Source: DASSLY01 sp035689185
GTDB taxonomy: Bacteria > Actinomycetota > Actinomycetes > Actinomycetales > Dermatophilaceae
Reading direction: 5' to 3'
Assembly: GCA_035689185.1 (NCBI GenBank)
Contig: DASSLY010000117.1
Span: forward strand, 1 to 44,963
DNA length: 44,963 nucleotides
The stretch's first letter is position 1. Every line of letters starts with the position of its first letter. Made by a program: the position numbers and the translations under genes. Under the pieces are notes generated by a model. That model saw nothing but the letters and a program-made list of their open reading frames with translations. It was not told where the DNA came from and made no database searches. Below, one piece after another: positions 14,683 through 23,785 of the stretch.

Positions 14683-17600
14683 ATGCTGGCAGCGCTGGCA
14701 GCCCTTCGGTACCGGCGGGCGCAGGCGCTCGTCGTCGTGGTGCTCTCGGCTCTCGTGTCGGCGTGCCTCGTCCTCGCACCGCTCTACACCCGGGCGCTCG
14801 AGCAGGCCATGGTCAGGACCATGCTCCGCGATGCCGCGGCGGGGCAGGCGGGGCTGCACCTGGCGTCCTCGAGTTCCACCGACCCCTCCTTGGCCCTTTC
14901 TCCCCAGGCCCTGGGGGAGCTCGTGCCCGACGCCGTCCGTGGCCTGTTCGGGACACCGGTCGCCAGCACTTCCGTCGAGGTGCGGCGGCTGCCGCTGCTC
15001 GGCGAGCCCGGGGGCCGCCTCCTCGCGCGCGAGCGCATGTGCGATCACGTGCGGTTCACGGTAGGCCGCTGTCCCTCAGCCGCGGGCGAGATCGCCGTGT
15101 CCGCAGACCAAGCCGCGGTCTACGCCATGCCCGTCGGCACGACTGCCCGCGTCGGTGAGTGGGACGGCGCGGTGAGCCTGCCCGAGGCTGCCCCCCGCAC
15201 GACGCTGCGGGTCGTCGGGGTCTATGAACAGCTCGGCGGGACGTACTGGTTCGGTGACCGGCTCACCGGCCAGTCGTCGAAGCGGCTCGGCTTCGACACG
15301 ATGCTCACGCCCGCCCAGACGCTCACCGACGAGGTGACCGCGCCGACCGGAGGGGCGGCCTCGTGGTTCGAGCCGCACTACGCGCTCGACCTGCCCCTCC
15401 TCGCCGGCCGTGTCGGCGTCGACCAGATCGGTCCGCTCGGCTCGACCGTCGCTGACCTCGTCCAGTTCCCCCTGGGCGCTGCGCGCGCCGCGAGCCACGT
15501 CGCCGAGACGGTTACGGTGCGGACCGGGCTGGTGGCCATCGCCGCCGAGGTGCGGGTGGGCAGCGCGCAGGCCGCCGTGACCGTTCCCCTGCTCATGGCG
15601 CAGCTGGGGTTGCTGCTCGGGTGCGTTCTGTGGCTGGTCCTCAGCGCTGCGGCGGACCAGCGCCGCGGTGAGGTCGCGGTGGCGCGGCTTCGCGGCCGAG
15701 GGTCCCGGGGGGCCCGCCGGCAGCTGCTCGGCGAGACGCTCCCCCCGGTCGTCCTGGGCGCGCCCCTCGGCGCGCTCCTCGCCGTCGCCGCCTCCTCCGT
15801 CGCACGGCACACCGTCCTGACGTCCGACCCGCCGTTCGAGGTGCCCGTCGCCGCCGTCGTCGCTCTCGCGGGGGGGCTGGGACTGATGGTCGGCCTCGCC
15901 GTGCTCTCGGTCCGGCGCGTATGCCGTGAACCGGTCGCCGCACTCATCCGCAGCGTCCCTCCGCGCCGGACCGGCGTGCGGCTGGGAGTGCTGGAGGCCA
16001 TGCTGGTCGCGGCCGCAGGTGCCGCCTTCGTCGCTCTGGTCACCGGCTCGGTCGGGGGGCCTGTCGGCCAGGTCGCCCCAACGTTGCTCGCCCTCGCCGT
16101 CGGTGTCGTGGCCTCACGCGTCATGTCGTGGGGCCTCGCGTCGGCTGGCCGGCGGCTCCTGCGCCGGGGGAGGCCGACCGTCGGTACCGCGTTCCTCACC
16201 GCGAGCCGGCGAGGAACGACACGCTGGCTGGTCCCCGTCGTCACCGTCTCCCTGGGCATCGTCGTCGTCACGGCCGACGCGCTCGCTGTCGGAGCCCGCA
16301 ACTGGGCCGGCCGAGCCGCCGCCGAGGTGGGGGCCGCCACCGTGCTCACCCTGGACTCGGTCGACCTGGCGGCCGTGGCGCAGGCCGTGCACGCCGTCGA
16401 CCCCACCGGCGAGCACCTCACCCCGGTCGCCGTACTCGGGCCGGCCGCCCAGGGTGGTGCAGCGACCGTCGGCGTCGTTCCGGACTCCTTCCGGCGGATC
16501 GCCCTGTGGCCCGGCGTCGCCGTTTCGGCCCTTGCCTGGGACCGGCTCACGGCACCTGCGGTGCGGCCCCTGGTGCTCACCGGGAGCCGGGTCGCCTTCC
16601 ACCTCGAGGCCCCGGCGTTCAGCGTGGTGGTGCCCGCCGTGCGGCCGGCCACGAACTCACTGGTCCTCGCACTGCGGGTCGTCCGCGCCGACGGCACGGT
16701 CCAGCCGGTCCCGCTGGGCACGCTTCCGACAGCCAGCGTGGACGCCGACCTGGAGGCCGCGGTGAACTGCGCTGACGGCTGCCGGGTCACCGGGATCGGT
16801 GTGCTCGCACCGCCGTCGTCCGCGGCGGTCACCGGCAGGCTGAGGCTTTCCCGGCTCAGCGTCGACGGCCGAGCGGTCGACCTCGGCGGGGCCGGGTCGT
16901 GGCGCAACAGCACCACTGACGACGTCGACGTCAGGGGGACGTTCGCCGCCGGTGCCCTGGAGGTCGGCTACGCCACCAACGGCTCCGACAGGGCCTTCCT
17001 GCGGCACGCCTCGGTGCCCGACGTCGTGCCCGCCCTGACGACCCCGGCCGCCACCCCCAGCGCGCCGAGGGCGACGTTCGGCGGGTCCTACGTCGACGGC
17101 AGCAGCCTCCTGCTCAGCTCCGAGGGCGGGGTCACCTTCGTCCCCGGGGGACCGGCATCGGCCAGCATCGTCAATCTCGACAACCTGCTCACCCAGCAGT
17201 GGCGTGGTCGGGGCTCAGCCGTCCTCACGGCATACCTGGACACCCGCGACCCCGGCTCCATCGCCCGCGTCACGTCTGCGCTCTCGGGTCGCGGCATCAA
17301 CGTCGTCGCGGCGAGGCACCCAGAGGCTGTTGCCGCTGCCTACCGGCGGACCGCGGCGGCATGGAGCCTGCAGCTGGCCCTCGCCGTGGGCGTCCTCTCG
17401 TTGCTCGTCGCCGCGGTGGGGATCGTCGTCCTCGCGTCGACGTCGTGGCGGGCCCGCAGCCGCGACTACGCCGTGCTGCGCCTGGTCGGCCAGGGACCGC
17501 GCGGCCTTGCCCTGCTCGCCCAGCTGGAGACGGCGCCGGTCATCGTCTCCTCCGCCGTGCTGGGCGCCGCGGTGGGCCTGTGGGCGGCTCCTCCGGCGGT

Positions 17601-17781
17601 GGCCATGATGCCGCTCTTCACCTCTGCACCGCCGACCTTTCCGGTCGACCTGCACATCGCGTGGGGCCCCGCAGTCCTCGCCGGCCTCGCCGCCCTCGCC
17701 GCCCTCGGTGTCGTCGGGGTCATCACCAGCCATCGCGTCGCACAGCGGGCCGACCCGCAGCGCCTGCGGGAGGCCGCATGA
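14683..17781 (+). CDS. large FtsX-type ABC transporter permease
   Basis: 1032 residues. One N-terminal helix (ALVVVVLSALVSACLVLAPLYT-type stretch), a ~200-residue extracytoplasmic segment, a block of about six helices (roughly residues 300-560), a second ~330-residue extracytoplasmic segment and three C-terminal helices. This is the duplicated FtsX/MacB-like layout of actinobacterial exporters of lipids, lipoproteins or antimicrobials. Start ATG at 14683 has GGGAGGA just upstream (14673-14679); an in-frame GTG at 14599 lies before this site and is less likely. Overlaps the next ATPase by ATGA. A Cys in each periplasmic domain region (CDHVRFTVGRC; CADGC) may form disulfides. Confidence 0.88.
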   Translation: MLAALAALRYRRAQALVVVVLSALVSACLVLAPLYTRALEQAMVRTMLRDAAAGQAGLHLASSSSTDPSLALSPQALGELVPDAVRGLFGTPVASTSVEVRRLPLLGEPGGRLLARERMCDHVRFTVGRCPSAAGEIAVSADQAAVYAMPVGTTARVGEWDGAVSLPEAAPRTTLRVVGVYEQLGGTYWFGDRLTGQSSKRLGFDTMLTPAQTLTDEVTAPTGGAASWFEPHYALDLPLLAGRVGVDQIGPLGSTVADLVQFPLGAARAASHVAETVTVRTGLVAIAAEVRVGSAQAAVTVPLLMAQLGLLLGCVLWLVLSAAADQRRGEVAVARLRGRGSRGARRQLLGETLPPVVLGAPLGALLAVAASSVARHTVLTSDPPFEVPVAAVVALAGGLGLMVGLAVLSVRRVCREPVAALIRSVPPRRTGVRLGVLEAMLVAAAGAAFVALVTGSVGGPVGQVAPTLLALAVGVVASRVMSWGLASAGRRLLRRGRPTVGTAFLTASRRGTTRWLVPVVTVSLGIVVVTADALAVGARNWAGRAAAEVGAATVLTLDSVDLAAVAQAVHAVDPTGEHLTPVAVLGPAAQGGAATVGVVPDSFRRIALWPGVAVSALAWDRLTAPAVRPLVLTGSRVAFHLEAPAFSVVVPAVRPATNSLVLALRVVRADGTVQPVPLGTLPTASVDADLEAAVNCADGCRVTGIGVLAPPSSAAVTGRLRLSRLSVDGRAVDLGGAGSWRNSTTDDVDVRGTFAAGALEVGYATNGSDRAFLRHASVPDVVPALTTPAATPSAPRATFGGSYVDGSSLLLSSEGGVTFVPGGPASASIVNLDNLLTQQWRGRGSAVLTAYLDTRDPGSIARVTSALSGRGINVVAARHPEAVAAAYRRTAAAWSLQLALAVGVLSLLVAAVGIVVLASTSWRARSRDYAVLRLVGQGPRGLALLAQLETAPVIVSSAVLGAAVGLWAAPPAVAMMPLFTSAPPTFPVDLHIAWGPAVLAGLAALAALGVVGVITSHRVAQRADPQRLREAA

Positions 17782-18638
17782 CCCGCCCCGAGTTCATCAC
17801 GACCCTCGGACTCGTCCACATCTACCGGTCCGAGGGGCATGACGTCGCGGCCCTGTCCGGGGTCGACCTGAACGTCGACGCCGGGGAGGTCGTCGGACTC
17901 CTCGGGCCGTCCGGGTCCGGCAAGTCAACCCTGCTCGCACTCCTCGGCGGCCTCTTCCGCCCGAGCGCCGGCAAGATCTTCGTCGGCGAGCACGAGCTGT
18001 CGGCGCTCACCCCCGCGCAGCTCGACGCCTTCCAGGCGCGGCAGACCTCGCTGATGCTGCAGGGGGCTCACCGCAACCTCGTCCCCTACCTCACCGTTCG
18101 AGAGAACCTCGCCTTCGCCCAAGCCGAGGCCCGCCGACTCGGGGCCGAGGTCATCGGCGTCGGCCGCGGCTTGGACCTCGTCGGCGCCGCGGCTTTCGCC
18201 GACGCGCGCCCTGCGCACCTTTCCCAGGGGGAGCTGCAGATGGCGGCCCTCGCCGTCGCCATGGCCCCGTTGCCCGGGGTTCTGCTCGCCGACGAGCCGA
18301 CCAGCGCGCTCGACCGGGTCGCCCGAGAGCGGATCCTCGACGCGCTGCTACGGGTCAACGACGAGCACGGCACAACGGTGGTGGTCGTGACCCACGACCC
18401 CGAGGTGGCCGCCCGCTTGCCGCGGACCGTGACGATCCGCGACGGCAGGATCGGTGGTGAGGGTCGCAGCGGCCAGGAGTACGCCGTCGTCACGGCCGAC
18501 GGGTTCATCCCGCTGCCTGTCCACGTCCGAGAGGAGCTGCCGCCCGGCACCCTGCTGCGGCTCGAGCGAGTCGAGGGCCGTTACGTCATCGTCCCGGAGG
18601 TCATCGGGCAAGGTCTCGATCCGACCCCCGGCGGCTGA
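17778..18638 (+). CDS. ABC transporter ATP-binding protein with variant signature motif
   Basis: 286 residues. Walker A GPSGSGKST, Q-loop SLMLQGAHRNLVPYLTVRENL, Walker B VLLADEPTSALD and switch His in VVTHDPE are normal. The signature motif is LSQGELQMA rather than LSGGQxQR, so Ser and the second Gly remain but the first Gly and the Gln are changed. About 45 extra residues follow the ATPase core (EYAVVTADGFIPLPVHV...LRLERVEGRYVIVPE). Paired with the canonical ATPase at 13838 it could make an asymmetric heterodimer with one degenerate ATP site. Coupled to the permease by ATGA. Confidence 0.87.
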   Translation: MTRPEFITTLGLVHIYRSEGHDVAALSGVDLNVDAGEVVGLLGPSGSGKSTLLALLGGLFRPSAGKIFVGEHELSALTPAQLDAFQARQTSLMLQGAHRNLVPYLTVRENLAFAQAEARRLGAEVIGVGRGLDLVGAAAFADARPAHLSQGELQMAALAVAMAPLPGVLLADEPTSALDRVARERILDALLRVNDEHGTTVVVVTHDPEVAARLPRTVTIRDGRIGGEGRSGQEYAVVTADGFIPLPVHVREELPPGTLLRLERVEGRYVIVPEVIGQGLDPTPGG

Positions 18639-18791
18639 TGCCGCCGAGCCGGGACGCGTCGTCAGCAGCTCGCCGAGCTCGGCCGTCACGACGTCCAGCA
18701 AGCGTGCCGCATGGCGCGGCGCCGCGGCGCCCCGGTCGTGGCCCAAGCCCGGTGCGTCCTCGCGCCGGGACGGGTGCTCCGCCGGTTCGGG

Positions 18792-18797
18792 TAGGTT
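18792..18797 (+). promoter_or_regulatory. -10 element of leaderless promoter for aldo/keto reductase
   Basis: TAGGTT followed by exactly 6 bases and ATG, identical in sequence and spacing to the element at 2903. No ribosome-binding site is present. Confidence 0.5.
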
Positions 18798-18803
18798 CGC
18801 TTC

Positions 18804-19667
18804 ATGCAGACGCGCGCGCTGGGGACCACGAAGGTATCGGCGATCGGGCTGGGCGGCATGCCCATGTCCATCGAGGGGCGGCCGGATCGCAGTCGTGCGA
18901 TCGCGACGATCCACGCCGCGCTCGACGCCGGTGTGACGCTGGTGGACACGGCGGACGCCTACCACATCGGCGCCGACGAGGTGGGCCACAACGAGACGCT
19001 GATCGCGGAGGCACTGCGCTCGTACGGGGGCGACGCGCAGGACGTGCTGGTCGCGACCAAGGGCGGCCACCTTCGGCCCGGCGACGGGTCGTGGACCATC
19101 GACGGCTCGCCCGATCACCTGCGGGAAGCCTGCGACGCCTCGTTGGCCCGGCTCGGGGTCGAAGCCATCGGCCTGTACCAGCTGCACCGCCCGGACCCTT
19201 CGGTCCCCTACGCCGAGTCGGTGGGCGCGATCCGCGACCTGCTGGACGCGGGAAAGATCCAGATGGCGGGGATTTCCAACGCCAACCCCGACCAGATCCG
19301 CACCGCCCAGGACGTGCTCGGCGGGCGGTTGGTGAGCGTGCAGAACCAGTACTCCCCGGCATACCGCAGCTCCGAGCCTGAGCTGCGCCTGTGCCAGGAG
19401 CTGGGGATCGCGTTCCTGCCCTGGTCCCCCCTCGGCGGGATCTCCCGGGCAGCCGACCTGGGGTCGAGGTTCGCGCCCTTCCAGGAGATCGCCGACGCGC
19501 ACGGGGTGAGTCCTCAGCAGGTGACCCTGGCCTGGATGCTGGCCACGGCTCCGGTGGTCATCCCGATACCGGGGTCGTCCCGGCCGGAGACGATCCTGGA
19601 CTCGGTGCAGTCCGTCGACCTGACCCTCAGCCCTGACGAGCTGGCACGCCTCGACCAGGCGTCCTAG
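18804..19667 (+). CDS. aldo/keto reductase
   Basis: 287 residues; NADPH-dependent reductase of carbonyl substrates, cytoplasmic TIM barrel. The catalytic tetrad is visible: Asp48 and Tyr53 in TLVDTADAYH, Lys86 in VLVATKGGH and His128 in LYQLHRPD. The C-terminal cofactor region IPIPGSSRPETI is typical of AKRs related to general stress or YdhF/YajO-type proteins. Substrate unknown. Stands alone, 165 bases after the ABC operon; nothing else is seen in that gap. Confidence 0.9.
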   Translation: MQTRALGTTKVSAIGLGGMPMSIEGRPDRSRAIATIHAALDAGVTLVDTADAYHIGADEVGHNETLIAEALRSYGGDAQDVLVATKGGHLRPGDGSWTIDGSPDHLREACDASLARLGVEAIGLYQLHRPDPSVPYAESVGAIRDLLDAGKIQMAGISNANPDQIRTAQDVLGGRLVSVQNQYSPAYRSSEPELRLCQELGIAFLPWSPLGGISRAADLGSRFAPFQEIADAHGVSPQQVTLAWMLATAPVVIPIPGSSRPETILDSVQSVDLTLSPDELARLDQAS

Positions 19668-19768
19668 GGTTTGCTTGCCGGCGGGTCCCGGGGTACATCC
19701 GCGGGCGTAGGCCGTCACCACCGCGCGGACGACGACAGGGACGAGCTGCTGGTGGCAGGCTCGACCCC

Positions 19769-20962
19769 ATGCGGGCGCGCCCCACCACCTCGGACTGGGT
19801 CCTCGCCGGCGTGTTCACGCTGCTCAGCCTGCTTGCCCCGCGGGTAGGCGGCCCAGAGCAGTCGCGGCCCGGCTCGGTGTGGGCGGGGCTGCTCGCCCTC
19901 GGCCTGGCCTTGGCTGAGGGCATTCCGACCGCCTGGCGCCGAATCCGGCCGCGGGCTGTAGCGGCGGTTGTCGTGTCGGCGTATGCCGCCTACGTGCTGG
20001 TGGCCTACCCGGCCCCACCGTATGCCGGGTGGGCGGCCGTTTTCGCGGTGATCGTGCACGTGGAGCGCCGACGACAAGCGGTGCTGCTCGGCGCCGCCGC
20101 GGCCGTGGTGCTCGCGGCTGCGAGCGGTGCGGCGGCCGTGGTGCACCCGGAGGGCCTCACCCAGCTGCTGCCGCTGCTGCTGCTCACCGTCGTCGTCGTC
20201 CTCGCGGCCGCGCTCACCCGCACCGAACGCGGCCGACTCACGGCACTGCGGGAGCGGGCGCTGTCGTTGGAGCGGGAACGCGACGCCGTGCGGGGGCAGG
20301 CCGCCCTGGAGGAACGGCTGCGCATCGCTCGCGACCTGCACGACGTCGTCGGGCACGGGCTCAGCGCCATCGCCGTCCAGTCCGGCACCGGTCGAGTGGC
20401 CCTGGACGCGGGCCGGCTGGACGCCGTCCGCACGGCTTTGGTGAATGTGGAGGCGACCAGTCGAAGCGCGCTGCAGGAGATGCGAGCGCTGGTGGGGGTA
20501 CTGCGCGAGGACAATCGAAGCGTGCCAGGCGAGCAGCGAGCTGCCCCGGTCGAGGCGCCAAGTATCAGGGAGCGGTCGGACCTCACCGACCTCGTCGCGC
20601 GGACGCCCGGGCTGCGCGCCACCGTCGCCTGCCGTGGGGATCTGACTCGCCTTCCACGGCCCGCCGGGCAGTGTGTCTACCGGGTTGTCCAGGAGTCTCT
20701 GACCAACGCCGTCAGGCACGCGCCGCGCGCGCCGGCCAGGGTGGAGGTCGCGGTGACTCAGTGGCAGGTGGTGGTCGAGGTGACAACCGGCGCGGCGCCG
20801 CCGCAGCCCGTGCAGGCGTCGGCACCCGGCGGAGGGCACGGCGTCATCGGCATGCGGGAGCGGGTGCAGGCGCTGCGCGGCACGCTGGAGGCCGGGCCGT
20901 GCCCGGGCGGCGGCTGGCGGGTGCGGGCCATCGTGCCGCTGGACCAGAACGGCCCATGGTGA
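19769..20962 (+). CDS. NarL-type sensor histidine kinase
   Basis: 397 residues. Four or five membrane helices occupy residues 10-150, with hardly any extracytoplasmic loop, followed by a coiled-coil linker and a HisKA_3 domain with the phosphoacceptor His191 in IARDLHDVVGHGLS. The ATPase domain has the N box VVQESLTNAVRHA and G box GGGHGVIGMRERV. This is the intramembrane-sensing layout (DesK/LiaS-like), often responding to envelope stress. CAGGCT seven bases before ATG may be a weak leaderless -10. Its last 7 bases overlap the response regulator gene. Confidence 0.92.
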   Translation: MRARPTTSDWVLAGVFTLLSLLAPRVGGPEQSRPGSVWAGLLALGLALAEGIPTAWRRIRPRAVAAVVVSAYAAYVLVAYPAPPYAGWAAVFAVIVHVERRRQAVLLGAAAAVVLAAASGAAAVVHPEGLTQLLPLLLLTVVVVLAAALTRTERGRLTALRERALSLERERDAVRGQAALEERLRIARDLHDVVGHGLSAIAVQSGTGRVALDAGRLDAVRTALVNVEATSRSALQEMRALVGVLREDNRSVPGEQRAAPVEAPSIRERSDLTDLVARTPGLRATVACRGDLTRLPRPAGQCVYRVVQESLTNAVRHAPRAPARVEVAVTQWQVVVEVTTGAAPPQPVQASAPGGGHGVIGMRERVQALRGTLEAGPCPGGGWRVRAIVPLDQNGPW

Positions 20963-21627
20963 CAATCAGGGTCGGCATCGCCGACGACCAGTCGCTGGTG
21001 CGGGACGGCTTCCGCGTGCAGCTGAGCCTGTACCCCGACATGGAGTTCGTCGGCGAGGCCGCCAACGGCAGCCAGGCCGTGGCCCTCGCCCGGCAGCAGC
21101 GTCCCGACGTCCTGCTCATGGACGTGCGGATGCCGGAGCTGGACGGCATCGAGGCCACCCGGCGCATCACGACCGACCCACGCACCCAGGCGGTCCGGGT
21201 GCTGGTGCTGACCACGTTCGACCTCGACGAGCACGTCTACGCTGCTCTCGCGGCGGGAGCGAGCGGCTTCCTGCTCAAGGATGTCACCCCCGAGGACCTC
21301 ATCCGCGCGATCCGGGTCGTGGCTGCCGGCGACGCCCTGCTGGCCCCGTCGGTGACCCACCTGCTGGTGCGGGAGTTCGCCCGCCGGCCCCCGGCCGGGC
21401 GCCCGAACGCGGACCTGCTCGCCACCCTGACCGACCGCGAACGCGACGTACTGGTCCTGGTAGCCCACGGTCTGTCCAACGCCGAGATCGGCGCGCGGCT
21501 GGTGGTCAGCCCGGCGACGGCCAAGTCCCACGTGAGCCACATCCTTACCAAGCTCGGCCTGCGCGACCGCGTGCAGCTGGTGATCCTCGCCTATGAGTCC
21601 GGCCTGGTCGTCCCCGGGGCTGACTGA
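20956..21627 (+). CDS. NarL/LuxR-family response regulator
   Basis: 223 residues. Receiver domain with acidic pair Asp10-Asp11, phosphoacceptor Asp56 in LLMDVRMPELDG, switch Thr in LTTFD and Lys in FLLKDVTPEDL. C-terminal LuxR helix-turn-helix: LTDRERDVLVLVAHGLSNAEIGARLVVSPATAKSHVSHI and LGLRDRVQLV. Cognate of the histidine kinase whose gene it overlaps. The start ATG at 20956 lies inside the kinase's last codons. Its target may include the divergent or downstream genes, but no site was identified. Confidence 0.93.
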   Translation: MVTIRVGIADDQSLVRDGFRVQLSLYPDMEFVGEAANGSQAVALARQQRPDVLLMDVRMPELDGIEATRRITTDPRTQAVRVLVLTTFDLDEHVYAALAAGASGFLLKDVTPEDLIRAIRVVAAGDALLAPSVTHLLVREFARRPPAGRPNADLLATLTDRERDVLVLVAHGLSNAEIGARLVVSPATAKSHVSHILTKLGLRDRVQLVILAYESGLVVPGAD

Positions 21628-21775
21628 GCCGTACGCCGCGAGGCGCACGCACACACCCGCGGGCGCGGTCTGCAAAGCGGCCACCAGGCCGACGCGGGCA
21701 CCCCCGCAACGAACCTAGCGTCGTTGACGTACCACCCGAACAGCGGTGGCGCCGTCCCGGCTAGGAGTCCACTCC

Positions 21776-21976
21776 ATGTTCAGTCATGTGCATCCAACGC
21801 TCGCGGAGGTCGCTGCTGCGGGCCTCGTCGCGACCGCGATCGCGGTGGGGGCAAGCGGCCTGCCCGACCCGGCCGTCGCCGAGGGCGTCGTGCGGGTGGT
21901 CCGCGCAGTCACCCCAGGTGACGCGCTCCTCGCCGCGCCGGTGGTCCGCCGACTCCTGCGCGAGCTCGTCCACTGA
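21776..21976 (+). CDS. small protein resembling a response-regulator segment
   Basis: 66 residues, ATG at 21776 with AGGAG 8 bases upstream. The stretch AIAVGASGLPDPAVAEGVVRVVRAVTPGDALLAAPVVRRLLREL lines up with the receiver alpha5/linker part of the preceding regulator (AALAAGASGFLLKDVTPEDL...AIRVVAAGDALLAPSVTHLLVREF). The phosphoacceptor, switch Lys and helix-turn-helix are absent. It may be the decayed remains of a duplicated regulator, or a small protein that interferes with dimerisation. The good ribosome site argues for translation; length and decay argue against. Expression is unknown. Confidence 0.4.
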   Translation: MFSHVHPTLAEVAAAGLVATAIAVGASGLPDPAVAEGVVRVVRAVTPGDALLAAPVVRRLLRELVH

Positions 21977-22381
21977 CCCGCAGCACCGTTCACCAGGAAC
22001 GTCAAGAAGGCGGTCCCGCGTCATGTCCAGACCTTCCCGTCGGCTGTGGCGGGGGTGAGCCCAGCCGCGGCCGTGGCCGCGCCCGCCCTCCAGCCCTCCG
22101 GCACCCTCGACGCGCAGGCGACCATGTCGTCCGACTCCGAAGGCCACCGCCCTCTGCTGCCAGCGACCAGCCCGGGCTGGTCGTCGCCGCGATCCGTCGC
22201 ATCGTGGCAGAGGTTCGCGCCGGCCGACCAGCCTCGGGGTTGAACGGCCCCAAACTGGTATGACGGACGGTCACCCGACCGACCGGCATACCGCGGCGTT
22301 CGGTCACCGCTGGCGGTGAGCCGGGCCACCCAGGGCGCGAACGGGCCGCGGGGTGGTGAAGCCTGCGCGAGGATAGGTCAG
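21977..22381. other. 405-base intergenic region without recognised gene
   Basis: No believable ORF on either strand. Near the kinase end there is a spaced inverted repeat GGTATG (22257-22262)/CATACC (22287-22292) and two CGGTCACC copies (22269 and 22310 region), possible promoter or operator material for the Ser/Thr kinase gene. The rest shows codon-like periodicity but no homologue I recognise. Confidence 0.5.
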
Positions 22382-23785
22382 GTGGAGGAGACCCAACCGT
22401 TCACGTCACCGGACACGACCGGGCCAGGCACCCTGCTCGCGGAGCGGTACCTGCTGCAGTCGGTGATCGGGCGCGGTGGGATGGGCGATGTCTTCCGGGC
22501 CCACGACCAGGTGCTGGACCGCCCGGTCGCGGTGAAGCTGTTCCGGGCTGGTTCTGCCCCCGCCGAGGCGGAGCACCGCCAGCGGCAGGAGGCCCGCCTG
22601 CTGGCGCGGTTGCGCCACCCTGGCCTGGTGGCCGTGTTCGACGCGGGCGTGGCCGAGGCGAGCGGCCAGGCATTCCTGGTCATGGAGTTGGCCGCCGGTC
22701 CCACGCTGGCCGAACGCCTGCGCACCGGTGCCCTGCCGTCGCCGGAGGTTCGCCTCATCGGGGCGCAGCTGGCCGACGCGCTGGCCTACGTGCATCGGCA
22801 GGGCATCGTGCACCGCGACGTGAAACCGGCCAACGTCCTGTTCGACCACGATTCCTCCGCCGTTGCCGGCCGGCCGCGGGTCAAGCTCACCGACTTCGGC
22901 ATCGCCCGGATCGTCGACAGCACCAGGCTGACCGCCACCGGGATCACCATCGGCACGCTGAGCTACCTCAGCCCGGAGCAGGCGCTCGGCACCGACGTCG
23001 GTCCGGCGACCGACGTCTACGCGCTCGGCCTGGTGCTGCTGGAGTGCCTGACGGGGCGCGCCGCCTTCCCGGGGCAAGGCGTGGAAGGCGTGATGGCCCG
23101 TTTGCACCGGGACCCCGAGGTCCCGGACGGCGTCGACCCGGCGCTGTCGGCGCTGCTATCGGCGATGACGCGGCGGGAGCCGGCCGAGCGGCCCAGTGCC
23201 GACCTGGTCGCGGCCTCGGTGGCCGGTCCCGCCGACCTGGCGGGCAGTGCGGGCCTGGCCGCAGCCTCAGCGGCCGGTCCCACCGAGGCGGGCGGCGCTG
23301 GCGTCGTTGCGGCCTCGGCGGCCGGCCCCACCGAGGCCGCCGACGAGGCGGCGAGCGCGGGCGTGGCAGCCTCGGTGGCCGGTCCCACCGAGGCAGTTGC
23401 CGAAACTGCTGTGCTGCCTGAACACCGGCAGGTTGGCGACACCGCGGTTGCGCCCGTTGCACCGACCGCGCGACTTCCGGAGGAGCCGGAGCCGGATCGG
23501 CCACGGCGCCGCCGGACCGCGGCGGTCGCCGCCGGGGCGCTCGCGGTGGTGCTCGGTGGGGGGTTTCTCGCGACCCGCTTCCTGGACGCAGGCGCGCCAG
23601 CCCCGTCGCCGACCCCCTCTACCGCCACCTCGTCACCGGCAGTCAAGGCGACCAGCCCCACCCCGACACGCACAGCTACCACGTCCGTGAGCAGGCCGAC
23701 TACGACCGCGAAAGCGCCAGTGACGAAGCGCCCCGCAGCGCCCCCGGCGAAGAAGGGGAAGGGCAAGGGGAAGGGCAAAGGTTAG
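22382..23785 (+). CDS. PknB-type transmembrane Ser/Thr protein kinase
   Basis: 467 residues from GTG at 22382 (upstream in-frame GTG at 22316 less likely). Kinase domain: GRGGMGDVF near 31-39, Lys52 in VAVKLF, catalytic loop HRDVKPANVL with Asp146, DFG Asp171, activation segment and SPEQAL (APE equivalent). After the kinase comes a linker of four imperfect Ala-rich repeats ending AGPTEA/AGPADL (about residues 280-350), one helix near 380-400 (AAVAAGALAVVLGGGFLATRF) and a short Pro/Ser/Thr-rich outer tail ending in a Lys-Gly run. There is no PASTA domain, so it does not look like a muropeptide sensor. Substrates unknown. Confidence 0.9.
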   Translation: MEETQPFTSPDTTGPGTLLAERYLLQSVIGRGGMGDVFRAHDQVLDRPVAVKLFRAGSAPAEAEHRQRQEARLLARLRHPGLVAVFDAGVAEASGQAFLVMELAAGPTLAERLRTGALPSPEVRLIGAQLADALAYVHRQGIVHRDVKPANVLFDHDSSAVAGRPRVKLTDFGIARIVDSTRLTATGITIGTLSYLSPEQALGTDVGPATDVYALGLVLLECLTGRAAFPGQGVEGVMARLHRDPEVPDGVDPALSALLSAMTRREPAERPSADLVAASVAGPADLAGSAGLAAASAAGPTEAGGAGVVAASAAGPTEAADEAASAGVAASVAGPTEAVAETAVLPEHRQVGDTAVAPVAPTARLPEEPEPDRPRRRRTAAVAAGALAVVLGGGFLATRFLDAGAPAPSPTPSTATSSPAVKATSPTPTRTATTSVSRPTTTAKAPVTKRPAAPPAKKGKGKGKGKG

